Part shown: positions 1 through 34,300 of the stretch, in pieces
How positions within the stretch are numbered: position 1 is the stretch's first letter
Layout: every line of letters begins with the position of its first letter
Assembly (NCBI RefSeq): GCF_047511655.1
Contig: NC_133386.1
Span: 129,397,866 to 129,461,865, forward strand
Origin: Castor canadensis
Taxonomy: Eukaryota > Chordata > Mammalia > Rodentia > Castoridae
Reading direction: 5' to 3'
Length of the DNA stretch: 64,000 bases
Program-made: the position numbers and the translations under genes
The notes under the pieces: generated by a model
Seen by the model: only the letters and a program-made list of their open reading frames with translations
What the model was told of the DNA's origin: nothing
The model's database searches: none

Positions 1-779
1 CCCCAGTTCTGTGACTACAGGTTCTACAAGTAAAAAGGTTCATTGTATCCCCTTTCCCACCCTTTAGAGCATGATCATGCTTGTGGATAGTACAGGCTTA
101 ATACAGGCAAGGTTATCCTCTTGTACCAGGGACTGTCATCTTGGGAACACACCTTCATCAGCTGGGTGGCATAAGAATGTATGAAGCAGAGTCATCTGAA
201 TGACCTGTAGACATACCTTAGAACCAACCAGCCTAATCTCATAGACCTGACCCTCAACCTACCCAGTGTGAGTCAGCACAGTTGAGATGAGTTAGTGTAC
301 TTTCTCTCCTGAAAATCTGCCCCCTCTCTTTCTGTCAGTAGGGAATGACTCCAAGTCAACCTCATATTCCAAAACATCTAAAAGCAGTTGATCAGAACAA
401 GACTTGGCAAAGGTTCATAACTGATATGCATAATTCCTTAAATTAAGCAGTTTTGCAATTTAAAAGAACCCATGTTTCCCTGTAGAATCATTACTAATGA
501 AATATTTTCTTGTGAACTCAGGGACTGAAGTTACATCATCGCTTCTTAATACTGTAAATATAACTTAATCTCACTAGGAAATGAAATAAATATTATTAAT
601 TACACGTTACATGCCAGAATCTTTGGTTTGTTGGACACATTCGCTGTCGCGGAGTTTACAACTAACGGCAAACTAGAATAACGAACTGAAGTACGCAGTG
701 TAATTTTAAGTGCTGTAAATTTAAGCACTTAAAACTGCGCCTTAACTTGTAACTCTTTGTAACTCAGACACGTTTCCAC
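1..779. other. Unique sequence upstream of MED17
   Basis: AT-rich, with no repeat, exon or long frame that I recognise. CpGs begin to appear after about 640. Confidence 0.6.
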
Positions 780-23573
<22,794 letters not shown>

Positions 23574-23900
23574 TCTTTTCCAGGACAGCTTCCAGAAACC
23601 TTGACTTGAGATGTTTGCAGATAAGTTATAAGCACAAGGAAGGGAAATCTTCCAAAGGTGTATTTTTTTTTTTTTACGAAAATAATAAATGTTTATCTAG
23701 CAGTTTGAAACCTTTCACTTTACAGGTAACAAGTACTTTGAAATGCATAAGTTTAAATACAGTTGTAGGTATATAGTAGGGGAAGATGTAAGATAATATT
23801 TTTATACAGTTAACCTGAAAAATGTTATTAATTTGCTTTTTAAAATGGCCCTTCTTTGATGTTAACATCAAATAAAGTGTGTGTTTCAAATCAACTGTTC
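23574..23900 (+). terminator. MED17: MED17 3' UTR with poly(A) signal
   Basis: A short AT-rich 3' UTR follows the stop. AATAAA at 23871-23876 is followed by the GT-rich AAGTGTGTGTTTC, the usual layout of a poly(A) site, so cleavage near 23890 is likely. An earlier AATAAA within ATAATAAATG near 23685 is an alternative. The first downstream SINE begins at 23930. Confidence 0.75.
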
Positions 23901-23929
23901 ATTCTACTGTTTATTTTTGTTGTTATTTG

Positions 23930-24005
23930 TTTTCTTTGGCAGTATTGAGGGTTTAAACTCAGGGCCTCAGGGGGCTGTATAACTTGAGCCACACCCACAG
24001 CCCTC
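23930..24005 (-). mobile_element. ID-like SINE just past the MED17 poly(A) site
   Basis: On + : GGGTTTAAACTCAGGGCCTC then TGAGCCACACCCACAGCC. Confidence 0.75.
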
Positions 24006-24556
24006 TTACCATTTCTTTAAAAGATCACATAATGTTGAAGAAGCACTCTTATGACCTAGCTTTCATACAGAGATTCACTTACACTGAGCAGACCCATCTC
24101 TTTCCCAGCAGAAGGAAGTCCTCTCTTTATTTCTAGGACTCTTAAACTGTGTATGTTAGAAAGCCGATTCCCTCCTCCATCTGTCTTCTTTACATGCCCA
24201 AGTCATAAACATAAGCAGTTTAACAACTTCCTCAGAAGGGACACAAGGCAGATTGTACCTTCAGGGCTTCCTCCTGTCCTGTTGATCTGTTTTCCCATTT
24301 GAGTGACCTCTGTCCACTTGGTACTCTTAGCATACTCATTCCCAGCTGTCCCCTTGCCTCCCGTCTAGCCTTCTCAACTGACCTGGGTTGCTTTCTCCAA
24401 TTTGTTCTTCCATTAGATCTCTGATTTCTCTAGGGAAAAAAAGAACTAATGGACCCATGGGTTGGTTTTTCTAAGTAACATGTTTATGTTTCTTGAAAAT
24501 AGTGCTCCACTCCTAAAGTGTGTGTGAAGAATTCACATTATAAGAGATGCAGACTT

Positions 24557-24640
24557 GGGCTGGCAGAGTGGCTCAAATGGTAGAGCACCTTCCTAGCAAG
24601 TGTGAGGTCCTGAGTTCAAACCCCACAAAAAAAAAATACA
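24557..24640 (+). mobile_element. ID-like SINE
   Basis: GGCTGGCAGAGTGGCTCAAA, GAGTTCAAACCCC, then an A run. Confidence 0.85.
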
Positions 24641-24724
24641 GGCTTATGGACCTTTTGGTACCACCAAAAAAATACATAGTAAAGTCTCCTTTGAAGTAAA
24701 ACTGAATTTTTTTCTTTTTCTTTT

Positions 24725-24822
24725 GTCTTTTTTTTTTAGGGGGGCAGTTTGGGGTTTTGAACTCAGGGCCTTATGCTTGCTAGGCAGGCACTGTACCACT
24801 TGAGCTACTCTGCCAGCTAAAA
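24725..24822 (-). mobile_element. ID-like SINE
   Basis: On + : TTTTGAACTCAGGGCCTTAT, then CACTTGAGCTACTCTGCCAG. Confidence 0.8.
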
Positions 24823-24842
24823 TTGAATTTTTAAAACATGTT

Positions 24843-24940
24843 TGGACTGGAGTTGTGGCTCAAGCAGTAGAGTGTTTGTTTTGCAAACTCAAAAGCCCTG
24901 AGTTCAAACCCCAGTTCCAATCAATCTATCAATAAAATCT
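24843..24940 (+). mobile_element. ID-like SINE
   Basis: GGACTGGAGTTGTGGCTCAA and GAGTTCAAACCCCAGTTCC, with an ATCAATCTATCAATAAA tail. Confidence 0.8.
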
Positions 24941-25091
24941 TGTGTTTTAATAATTTCTAAGATAATGGCAGTAACCCATCATCTTCCTCCATCTTATTTT
25001 GTTTTTAAAGAAAAATGGAGCGTATGGGCTGTGATGCAACTTCTTTGTGCTTTTGTTTGCTTTTTGCCTCTTCGGACCAAGATTCTGCATC

Positions 25092-25180
25092 TTGGCTGAG
25101 GGTGTAGCTCAGTAGTAGAGTGCTTAGGCTGCGTGCATGAACCCCGAAGTTCAAACTCCATACCGAGAAAAAAAGAAAGC
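25092..25180 (+). mobile_element. ID SINE
   Basis: TTGGCTGAGGGTGTAGCTCA and AAGTTCAAACTCCATACCGA. Confidence 0.75.
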
Positions 25181-25839
25181 CCCGCATCTTTCCATGGAAA
25201 TTTTAAAAATTGGTCAGAATTTGCAGTTACTTATTAAAAGTCTTTAGTGCTTCAGAAATTCTGGTGGCTCACAAAATTTGCCTTGGCTAGCAGGCTAAAC
25301 TGTACAAGTCTCACGTGTGATTTTTGGAGGCTTACACCAGAACAGTGACACATCAAATTTTTACTGAAAGATCAGTTTTTGGTTTTTTAAGTTTCCCTTA
25401 ATTGCAGATGGATACTTTGGTAAGTTAAAAAATGAATTACTCATATAAATTTTTAAAAAGATAAAAGCTCTTTTTATTTGATTCTCATAGACATAGAATT
25501 GCTGTCAAATATAAAAGTCCTGAACAGCTTATCGACCAGGACCACTCTGAGTAGAACAGATGAGAACCCATGCATAGGAGTAGATAACTGAAAGCTGTCA
25601 AGATCTTATGTCTTCCTTTCCCCATTCAGTTAAGTCTCTGTTAGTGAACAGCCATTACTCACCTACAGAACGGTAGAAACTGAAACAGCTGAGTTGCTGA
25701 ACCAGCCTCACTCTGCCTTGTGTTTACATTCCCAGCTTGTTTCAACCTGAATTATGTGGATCTGAGGGGGTATGCGCAGAGGAACTTGGGAGGTGATAGG
25801 GGAAAACCAATTAGTCCCAAGTGTTCAACAGGTTGGCAA

Positions 25840-26035
25840 AAGAGCTGTATTTGGATATTGGCTCTGCTATTCGCTATCTGTATGAGCCTGGCAATGTTAA
25901 CCTTTGAACTTGTTTTCTTACAAAGAAGTAGGGATAAAGAAACCCCTTTGCTAACCTCACAGCTATCAATAAGGTTGGTAATGGATGTTAAATTCTAAAG
26001 GTGCCATGCAAATATAAAGCAGTAAGCAGCTGTAA
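25840..26035 (+). mobile_element. MIR SINE between MED17 and VSTM5
   Basis: TTGGCTCTGCTATTCGCTAT, TGAGCCTGGCAATGTTAACC and a trailing GTGCCATGCAAATATAAAGC follow MIR order. Confidence 0.6.
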
Positions 26036-26194
26036 TTCTAAGAGTCAAGCTGTAAGAGGTGCTTAAAGCCCTTTTGCTGAAAAGCACAGACTCCTTACTT
26101 AGTCCCACAAATTAACTAAAAACAGGAAAAAACCTTGGCATTTCTGTCTCCATTTTCTACTTGTCCTTTGCTCTGAGCCATTCTCTCCTGCAGC

Positions 26195-26375
26195 CAGCTG
26201 CAGGCTAAGATCAGGAGGCTCACAGTTTGAGGCCAGCCTGAACAAATACTGTTTAAGACCTCCATCTCCAAAATAACCACAGCAAAATGGATTGGAGATA
26301 TGGCTCAAGTGGTAGAACTCCTGCTTTGCAAGCTCAAAGCCCTGAATTCAAACCCCAGTCTCCCCCTTGCCCAAC
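26195..26375 (+). mobile_element. B1-ID dimeric SINE, 5' truncated
   Basis: GAGGCCAGCCTGAACAAATA (B1 half), then GGCTCAAGTGGTAGAACTCC (ID half). Confidence 0.8.
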
Positions 26376-26379
26376 ACAA

Positions 26380-29199
26380 AAGCATTTAGAAGTTTTAGAA
26401 ACCAGATTTATAACCTGGAGAGAGCATTTCACATGTCCTATAATCCTACTTTAAATATTTTGGATGTGGAAGAAGATTTGGGGGTTTTCCAGGTAATTTT
26501 TAAAACCATGCTCTGTGTTTTACCTCTCCTGAGACTCCCTACCTTTGTCTTTAATATGTTCAGTCTCATTTCCCCAGTCTTGCTTTTTGTTGATGCTTGA
26601 CATACTTGGGAGTAAAATAAAGTCTCTTTGATCTCATTTTAGGATGGTAACTATTTCTCAGGCTGAGAAACCCTGTGACACAGTACCATGGTGCAAGTTC
26701 TCTGAAGTCAATAGCCATAGCTGACATTGTTCACTATCTCCAACCACATGTTCACATCTAGAAATGTATCCTATGAAATACCACAGAAAGCACAGATTCA
26801 TAAGAGATCATGGTGTAAGGATTATCAAGTGGTCTGTAAAAAATGAAGAATTAAAAGAGAGCTCTAAATGTCCTGCATAAATGAAAAGCAAGTAGACGAT
26901 ACCAGAGGAGCCCCACATTCAGGTGCGCATTTATTACTTTTCTAAAAGCACAGCTAGATACTGTATGAGTTTTCTGGCTCCCTTATCTAAGAACCAGGAA
27001 CACTTCCATGTTTCACTGTTTTCATTTCCCTTTTACTGGTTGTGAATGAATCTTGCTTTATAGAAACCTTTTTTTTTGTGGGAAGATAGACCTTATTTGA
27101 CTTGAAATTTGACAGATGAGGACATCTGAGGTAGAAAGGTGACGTACAGACTGATAACTTAATGAGTATGCCAAGGAGAGGTCAATGGCAGATACTACTG
27201 CCAAAATGTATTCATGACTTTTCTTGTAACTTTAAGTGTGCTCAATCTGAGCCTTGTGGGACCCAAAGAAACAGTAATGGAGATCTATGATGTGTCTAGT
27301 ATCTGAAAAAGCCTACTGGAAATTATACATTAACCCTCTCCAGCTTCACCAGATTGCTTTGCTGTGGCACTGTTAAATCAAATGGAATCCCTGATTATCC
27401 CATTTGGTTAGAAATTCTAATTGGCACTTAGGTATTGTCCATGAATAAGAATAGGAAACTGAATTATTTAATAAGTTCACTTTGTTTAGTAGGAAAAAGT
27501 CCTACTAAAGGTAGGCAAAATTTGAGGTACCCAAGGACACGTATTTCTACACATAGAACTGCCTGAATAATCACTAGTTTTTTACAACAAAGGGAATTAA
27601 CCAAAACCACAGGTTTTCTAAAGCTAAAACTTTTGACTTTTTTTACATTGGCTATTGTTAATGCAAGGCTATTCCCTTTCTCTCATCCCCAAATATTAGT
27701 CTCCCATAAGCTTTTACATAAAACCCATTCATACAAAACATTGACTCTGAATTCCCTGAAAGAGGTAAGAGTTGAGTGCATTCAGTAACGAGGAAACAGT
27801 GTTGGGTGAATGCAGCATGATATAATAAAGTTTGTCCAAGATTTTTCATTTGTATTTTAAAAAAAAGGTTTTCAGCAAACAATTATATCCATGCTATGGA
27901 TTGCATTGTGCAGGCAAAAAAAAGTGAAATTTAGGAATAGGTACAGATATGAGTAACGCCCAAGCCACATTAAGGAAGATCAGGCAAGTTGTAGGGTACA
28001 TATGTACAACAGAATGCAATTTAACTACAAGCAAAAATGGTTGAATATGTTGTAGAATGTAGACTTGCATATGCATAAGGGTTCACACCAAATTTGACTA
28101 TTGTTCCCTCTGGGAAGTAGAATGGAAGAAGGGGAGAACTTTTATTATGTATCATTTAGCCTTTTGAGAAGGATTTGTATTTAAACTAAATCAAACATAC
28201 CCACCTGGTTTTTAAAAGACTGGAAAAAGTGATCTCTGCAACCATGCTCTCCTTAAGGATGGGAGATGCTGACATCTGGGCTAGAGGGTTCAGATGTACA
28301 GAAAGGCACAAACATTGGTAGCTCACACCACCTGTAAGGGGGAGTTGATTTGTGGATAGTCGTGCTAACAACTACTGAGATTCACTCTGCTTTCAATAAA
28401 CTTGAAGTGTCTAACGCTTCCCTGACCTATACTGGATATGTGAAAGGTAATGATTGCAAGAGGCAAGAGTTTCCTCCGTGTCCCCCAGCTTGTCGAGGAG
28501 ACTGTGCTCAGTGTCATACCCCTGGGGATTTGCCCCATCACTTTTGAGTCCTTGGCTGGTCATGGCACTCGACACCTCTTCTCTCCTCATGGTTACACTT
28601 AACCAGCCATGCTGAGTGGTATCCTCCCCAGACTGTCTGCATTCTTGCACTGGGCAATACCCGATAACAGACCTCTCACTGCCCTCTTGTGGCAGTGCTT
28701 CAGATCAGAGTAAGTCTCAAGTATCTCAAGTATTTGTTGTCTTATGTGGATTGTGGAGCACATGGGTTCTCTGTTTCAGCTCTTCTGCCAACCAGTAGAG
28801 CATGAAATGAGAAAGAACAATACCCTTTTGGGTTCTTAGGTTGTATTGAGAAGATACTGTTGACAAAGCGTGTGCGTTCTATAGGGCAACATATGCAACA
28901 CTGAGTAAGGCAGACCGATCATCAGTAGTTTAAGCCCTTTTAAGAAGAAGAAAGGACACAATGGAAATACTAATTGGTCTTTTGGCTACAGTAAAGAGAG
29001 GGAACATTGGTGCTAATAAGGTGGTGTTTTTCTTAATTGCTAAAAAGTACTTACTGTTAGAACCAATGTGATTAGTTCCATTGTCATTTAAGATATGTGC
29101 CTCACCCAGTGCTGTGGTTGAGAGTTTGGTGTGCATTCAACACTAACTGGAAACATCACCCCGAGCCTTTGCGTTCTTGGCAGGCAATGGCTGGCACAA
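26380..29199. other. MED17-VSTM5 intergenic stretch
   Basis: Mostly unique AT-rich DNA between the two convergent 3' ends. Apart from the possible L1 segment at 27930-28175 I see no gene, SINE or promoter. Confidence 0.5.
27930..28175 (+). mobile_element. Possible old L1M 3' segment
   Basis: CAACAGAATGCAATTTAACT, followed by TCCCTCTGGGAAGTAGAATG and an AT-rich end, resembles decayed L1 3' sequence. Evidence is weak. Confidence 0.35.
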
Positions 29200-31340
29200 C
29201 GGACAGAAGGACCAAGGCTTTATTTTCATTCATTTTTTAAAACATTTTTTCGCAGTTTAAACATAACATTATACTGGACAATCTCCATTATTTAATATTT
29301 TCTTCTCTTTAACAACAGTCAAAAACTCACACTCTGGAATTTTTAAATGGGGAAGCTTTAAAAGTGCCCAAATAAATTTCCTTTTCAAATAAATAGTAAG
29401 CATAGAAAATCACCTTTTATTAGTTTCTTCGGGATATGTAATTTACATCTGAGTTTGCCCATGGAGGCCTCCACTGACCGTTCTTTTCCATTACCACCCC
29501 TGACCCCTGACAAGCTGAGGGGCTCCAGCAGCATCAGCGCCATCCTGCTGGCAGGCCTTCTGTTACAAAGAAGACTACGCATCAGCTCGTCCTCCATCGC
29601 CTCTTTTCTCAAGCACTCCTCATGTCACTTCTCCATTGTCTGTGCAGAACAGTCTTGGCACGGGGCCTGGTTCCCCTGACTGCTGCCTGGGGAAGGAACA
29701 CAAATGTGTGTATCTCCATGTGTGTCCAGGAGGCGGCCTTAGCTGCCTTCTGTGTGCCAGGTGCTGGAGTGACCTGTCAGTTGTGCAGCACAGTTGCTGT
29801 CTTGCCATCTGAGTTAAATGCAGTCCTTTGGAGCCCTTCTCTACAGCACTGTCAGTTCCTTCTGAACCTGTCAAAACATTCCTTCTTATAGCTCTGGATT
29901 CATTATTTAGGAAAATGTCACCGAATGACTTCTCCAGATAACTCCTTACCTGCCACACGGGAAGTAGAAAAGATACGGACATTAAGGACGTGAAAGGAAA
30001 GGGAAGAAAAGGAATACCTAGCTCTTCTTCACCTTTGCATGCACGACTTCAGTTTCCACCCATAGCTATTAATATTGGAGAGGGAAAATTGAGTGTAAAA
30101 TAAATTTATGCTTGCTTATAGGGCTTGCCTGATAGAAGATGGCATGAAGAAACTTTCAGGTAAACGTTGTCACTAACAACCTGAGAGGATAAGAGCAAAG
30201 GCCAGCTGTGATCCAAATCCCCAGACAGCTGGAGCTCCAGTACTCTAGGACACTTTAATTTTAAATAGACAGTGTAGCACATTCCAGTATAGATTTCCAG
30301 ATCCTTGAAAAATTCTCATGCTTTTCTTAAATTGCTCAGAGCGCTCTAGGCGTCTGTGGGCTTCTCTTGATTCCCTGTGAAGTAGCTGAAGGCCACATGT
30401 TTCTCATCCCAGGTTAGGAGAGAGCAAGGGCCTGACCAGACACATGAAGTGCTGGTGACTGAGAAGGACAGACACAAACAAAGCCCCCACAAGTTTTCCA
30501 GTTGTATCACCAATTATACAGGCCCAACTTTCACACAGGTGGCCTTAACCTAGCTGACTGGGGATGGGGGGTGCTGCCCATGGTAAAGATGAGCTGTGTT
30601 CCCCTCACACTGGCCTAAGTTTGTGTCATTGGGGAAATCCAGTTAATTTTGAAATGAGGGAGAACAAGGAAGATGAATTTCTCCTTATTCCTTGTATCTG
30701 AAGCTGGTCCCTCGGGAGCACATTCCATAAAGCTGCATAGGGCTGCATCCTTGCAACTCGCTACAGCACAGCACAGTAGCAGCTCTGAAGCTTCGTACCT
30801 CTGCTGAGGCAGCAGATTGTGCACAAGCCTCAGGTTTTTTCACATTAGTTCTGCAGCAGTGTTTACGGGATATAAGATAAGGGGTTACAGGGTACAGAAG
30901 TGTGCACAGAGTTTGCACAGAAATCATTTTCCAATGCTGGCTGCACATTAGTCAATCTGGACACACTCTGGTCCCCAAGACAGGGACTCCTCCAACAGGC
31001 TCTCCAGGACAAGAGCAAGCATTGTGCACAGCAGCCAGTACACACACTGTGGCATTGGCTCCAGGTCACCATGGCCCTGAAGTTGTAGTCAAGCAGAGCT
31101 CCTGGTTCAAAGCCTCAGTCATTCTTCTCCATGAAGTTGGTGCAAATCCTAGAACTGACTTTGTCCAATCCACAGTCTTCAACTGAAGGTGGTCAATGTT
31201 TTTTAACCTTCCTGCTGTTCCATCAGGGATGGTTTGCATGGTAGGACACAAGAGGGTGTAGGGTGCACTGGCTAGGTTTGTTCCTTTTGTTGGAAAATGT
31301 TTTCCTCTTGAGGTAGCAATGTATTTGGGCCCAGCCTTGG
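29200..31340 (-). terminator. VSTM5: VSTM5 3' UTR and candidate poly(A) site
   Basis: About 2.1 kb follows the stop with no recognisable SINE or LINE, unlike its surroundings, which fits a long constrained 3' UTR. On the minus strand AATAAA occurs at 29224-29219, followed by the GT-rich GTCCGTTGTG. Another AATAAA lies at 29421-29416. The extent is inferred. Confidence 0.45.
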
Positions 31341-31384
31341 CTAGCATTCTACATCTTGCAGTTCAATCTCCTCGGTTGTGCTTT
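31341..31384 (-). CDS. VSTM5: VSTM5 coding exon 4 (cytoplasmic tail)
   Basis: Acceptor GCTTTGCAG, then the acidic tail [13 protein letters not shown] and TAG at 31343-31341. It contains only 44 coding bases, so it has no long open frame of its own. Confidence 0.92.
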
Positions 31385-34300
31385 CTGCAAAGCAAAAGGC
31401 AAGTCAATGAGCTGAAAATCAGCCACACAGTGGTTTCTTAGTGTGAATAAGACAGCACATGCTACCTCTGGCCTCAAATGAATGATGCTGGGCACTGGTG
31501 GCTCACGCCTATTATCTTAGCCCCTCAAGAGGTTGAGATCAGTGGGTTGTGGTTTGGAGTCAGCCTGGGCAAATAGTTCATGAGACCTATTTCAAAAAAA
31601 CCCATCACCAAAAAAGGGCAAGGTGTAGCCTTGAGTTCAAACCCCAGTACCACAAAAAAGAAAAAGAAAAAAAAAACCATGAATTGATTATCCAGAGCAT
31701 TACCTTTGAGTTTATGTCTCCTCTTCCTCTGGAATTTATATGCACACCTGTTACAAACCCACATGAGGCTGATTAACACTGCAGCCACAGCACCAAGCAA
31801 AGCAAGGAAGACAGCAACAAAGTGGAGGTCTTCATAGAGGATTTCTAGGGGAGGGGAAGGGGAGAGGAAGACAATGTCATTTAACATTATGAAGCTGGCC
31901 ACCCACACTTGCAGTTCAGAAGAGCCCCTGGGATGTCTTACCAGACACGTGCAGCACGATGGTGCCAAACTGACTGCTCCCCAAGCTTTCTGTCACAGTG
32001 ATGACATAGTAGCCAGAGTCCCTCATGCCCACACGGAAGAGTTGGATGGAGCCATTGTCGAAGGTGCAGACTCTGTCCTTGTGGCTTTGAGAGATGTTGG
32101 CTGGAGTCCCTGGTTTCCACTCCACAATCTTCTGCACACCCCAGTTGGACGTGTACTTCCATTCAATGGTGGGCACCCCGTGGCAAGTGTAGTCAACAGA
32201 GAGCAGGATGTCTTCTTCAACGGTTGCATTGATCGTGGACTGGGGAATGTACAGCGACACACCCTGACCTGCAGGATGAAGTGCTAGATGTTAGGTACAC
32301 ATATGAACTTATCCTTAAGTCGGCTTATTTAATTCATTAATTTATTTCATAAGCATTCACTAAGTGCCTGTTACATGCCAGGAATGGCTCAAGGTTCTGG
32401 TGTTGATACTATAATTGTGGACAAGACCCAACTTTCCCTGTGTCTACCTTACATTTTGTTTTATTTTTGCAGTACTGGGGCTTGAACTCAGGGCCTACCC
32501 TTGAGCCACTCCACCAGCCCTTTTTTGTGCAGGGTTTTTTCAAGATAGGGTGTCGCCAACTATTTGCTTGGGCTGGCTTACATTTTATAGGGGAGACATA
32601 CAAGGAATTGATAAACAAATGAGAAAATTTTAGCTAATGATAAGTGCTTTAATGATAATAAACAAGGGTAATAGTGATTGGTCATTAGGGAAACTTCACA
32701 ACTTTAGATGGTCAGGGAACAGAGGAAATGACAATTGAAGTGAGACCTAAAGGATAAGAAAGAGGAAGAGGAAGCAACCCTGTGGAAGATGAAGGGCATT
32801 TTAGGCAGAGGGAATAACAAATCAAAGCCTGTGTGGTGAGAATGAGCATGGGTGTGCGTTCGAGGGTTGGAATGGCAGCCAGTGTGCTGGAATGCAGGGA
32901 GTACCGGGGAGAGTTGGGACATGAGGTTAGAGAGCTGGGCAGCAGCCAAGTCATGATGTCAGGGAGTCAAGGGAGAGGGGAAGCTATAGGAGGGCAGGAA
33001 GGTGTGTTTCCCAGTAAGCTGGGGACTTCTGCCATGGAGAACATACTGGGGGTCATGGGAGTAAGAGAAGAAGTCAGAGGAGCAGTCAGGTGGCTACTGC
33101 AGAAAAGAGACAGATTAGTAAGGAATGGCCTGATTTGGAACATACAAGGGCAGAACATGGGGACCAGCTGGTGTGGTTAAGGCAAAGAGGCATCAAACAG
33201 ATTTCTGCTGAGTGTGTGGATTAGTAGTAGTGCCATGACTGAGACAGTATGTGTCGTTGATGCTGTACATTACTAAGTAGGTACTGAGGCAGGATAGATA
33301 GATGAGGAGATAGGGAACATATATTTGCTTGTTTCTTTCATTTTGCCTTTTGGGAGTGTTGGGGTTTGAACTCAGGGCCTTGCCCTTGCTAGACAAGCAC
33401 TCTACTACTTGAGCCATGCCTCTGGCCTATTTTTAATAAATATTAAAAGGGCCAGACTCAGACATTGGAATCAGGAAGTAAAAATGTTTAGGTGTTAAGT
33501 TATAAGACTAGGAAGACACAGAGAGGCTATCTGCATCTGCCTTATGTTAAGAAGCTGCATGAAGAGACAGAGACAAAAAGAATGAAAGGCACATCTGCAA
33601 AGGAAAGTTCTAAAACTCACCTACTGTCCCTGTGTTTTGGAGAGACAAGATCCCATCTCCATGTTTCAAAATAATAAGCTGCTCCCATCTTGGCCACCCA
33701 GAGCCATTGCCTATGATTACGGTTTGCTAAACTTTGACTTGATCATGTGTATTTCCTCAGTTCAGACCATATAGAACCCACAAGGGCCTCCAGTTTTGAA
33801 CTTGTCTCTTTCCCTGCACTTCTGGCAGGTGGTGCTTTTTTCTCTCTCTTTAAATTTCCTCTCTTTAAATTTCTCCCTACTTCATCCTGTTATACCAAAA
33901 TAAATCCTTGTTAAAACTTCTACCTTGAGGCATCTTGTTCTGAGATACCGTGAAATGCTTTTCACGTGTGGATCTCAACTTCCAGTGATTTTGCATGGAA
34001 ACTAGGAAACTCAATCCTCCTCCAGTGGATTCTAGGCCCCGTGCCAACTGCTGTACATTTATTATTTCATTAAAGCCTTACACAATCCATTTTGATTCTA
34101 TCAAGGATTAACCTCAGGCTCAACCAGATGGAAAAACTTGTCTAAATTCACTCTGCAGGGCTGAGATTCACATGACGACTGCTGACGCCAAACCTCTGTG
34201 CTCAGTGGAGGGAGCAAAATGTGACAAGTGCCTCCCACATTGAGAGGAGTGGTCAGGGCTGGCTAGAGACTGGGTGGTGACTAGCACAGGGAATAATCTT

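Noticed and set aside
29385-29982. Overlapping frames of 74-120 codons on both strands
   Set aside because: They lie in the probable VSTM5 3' UTR, with no domain or homologue recognised.
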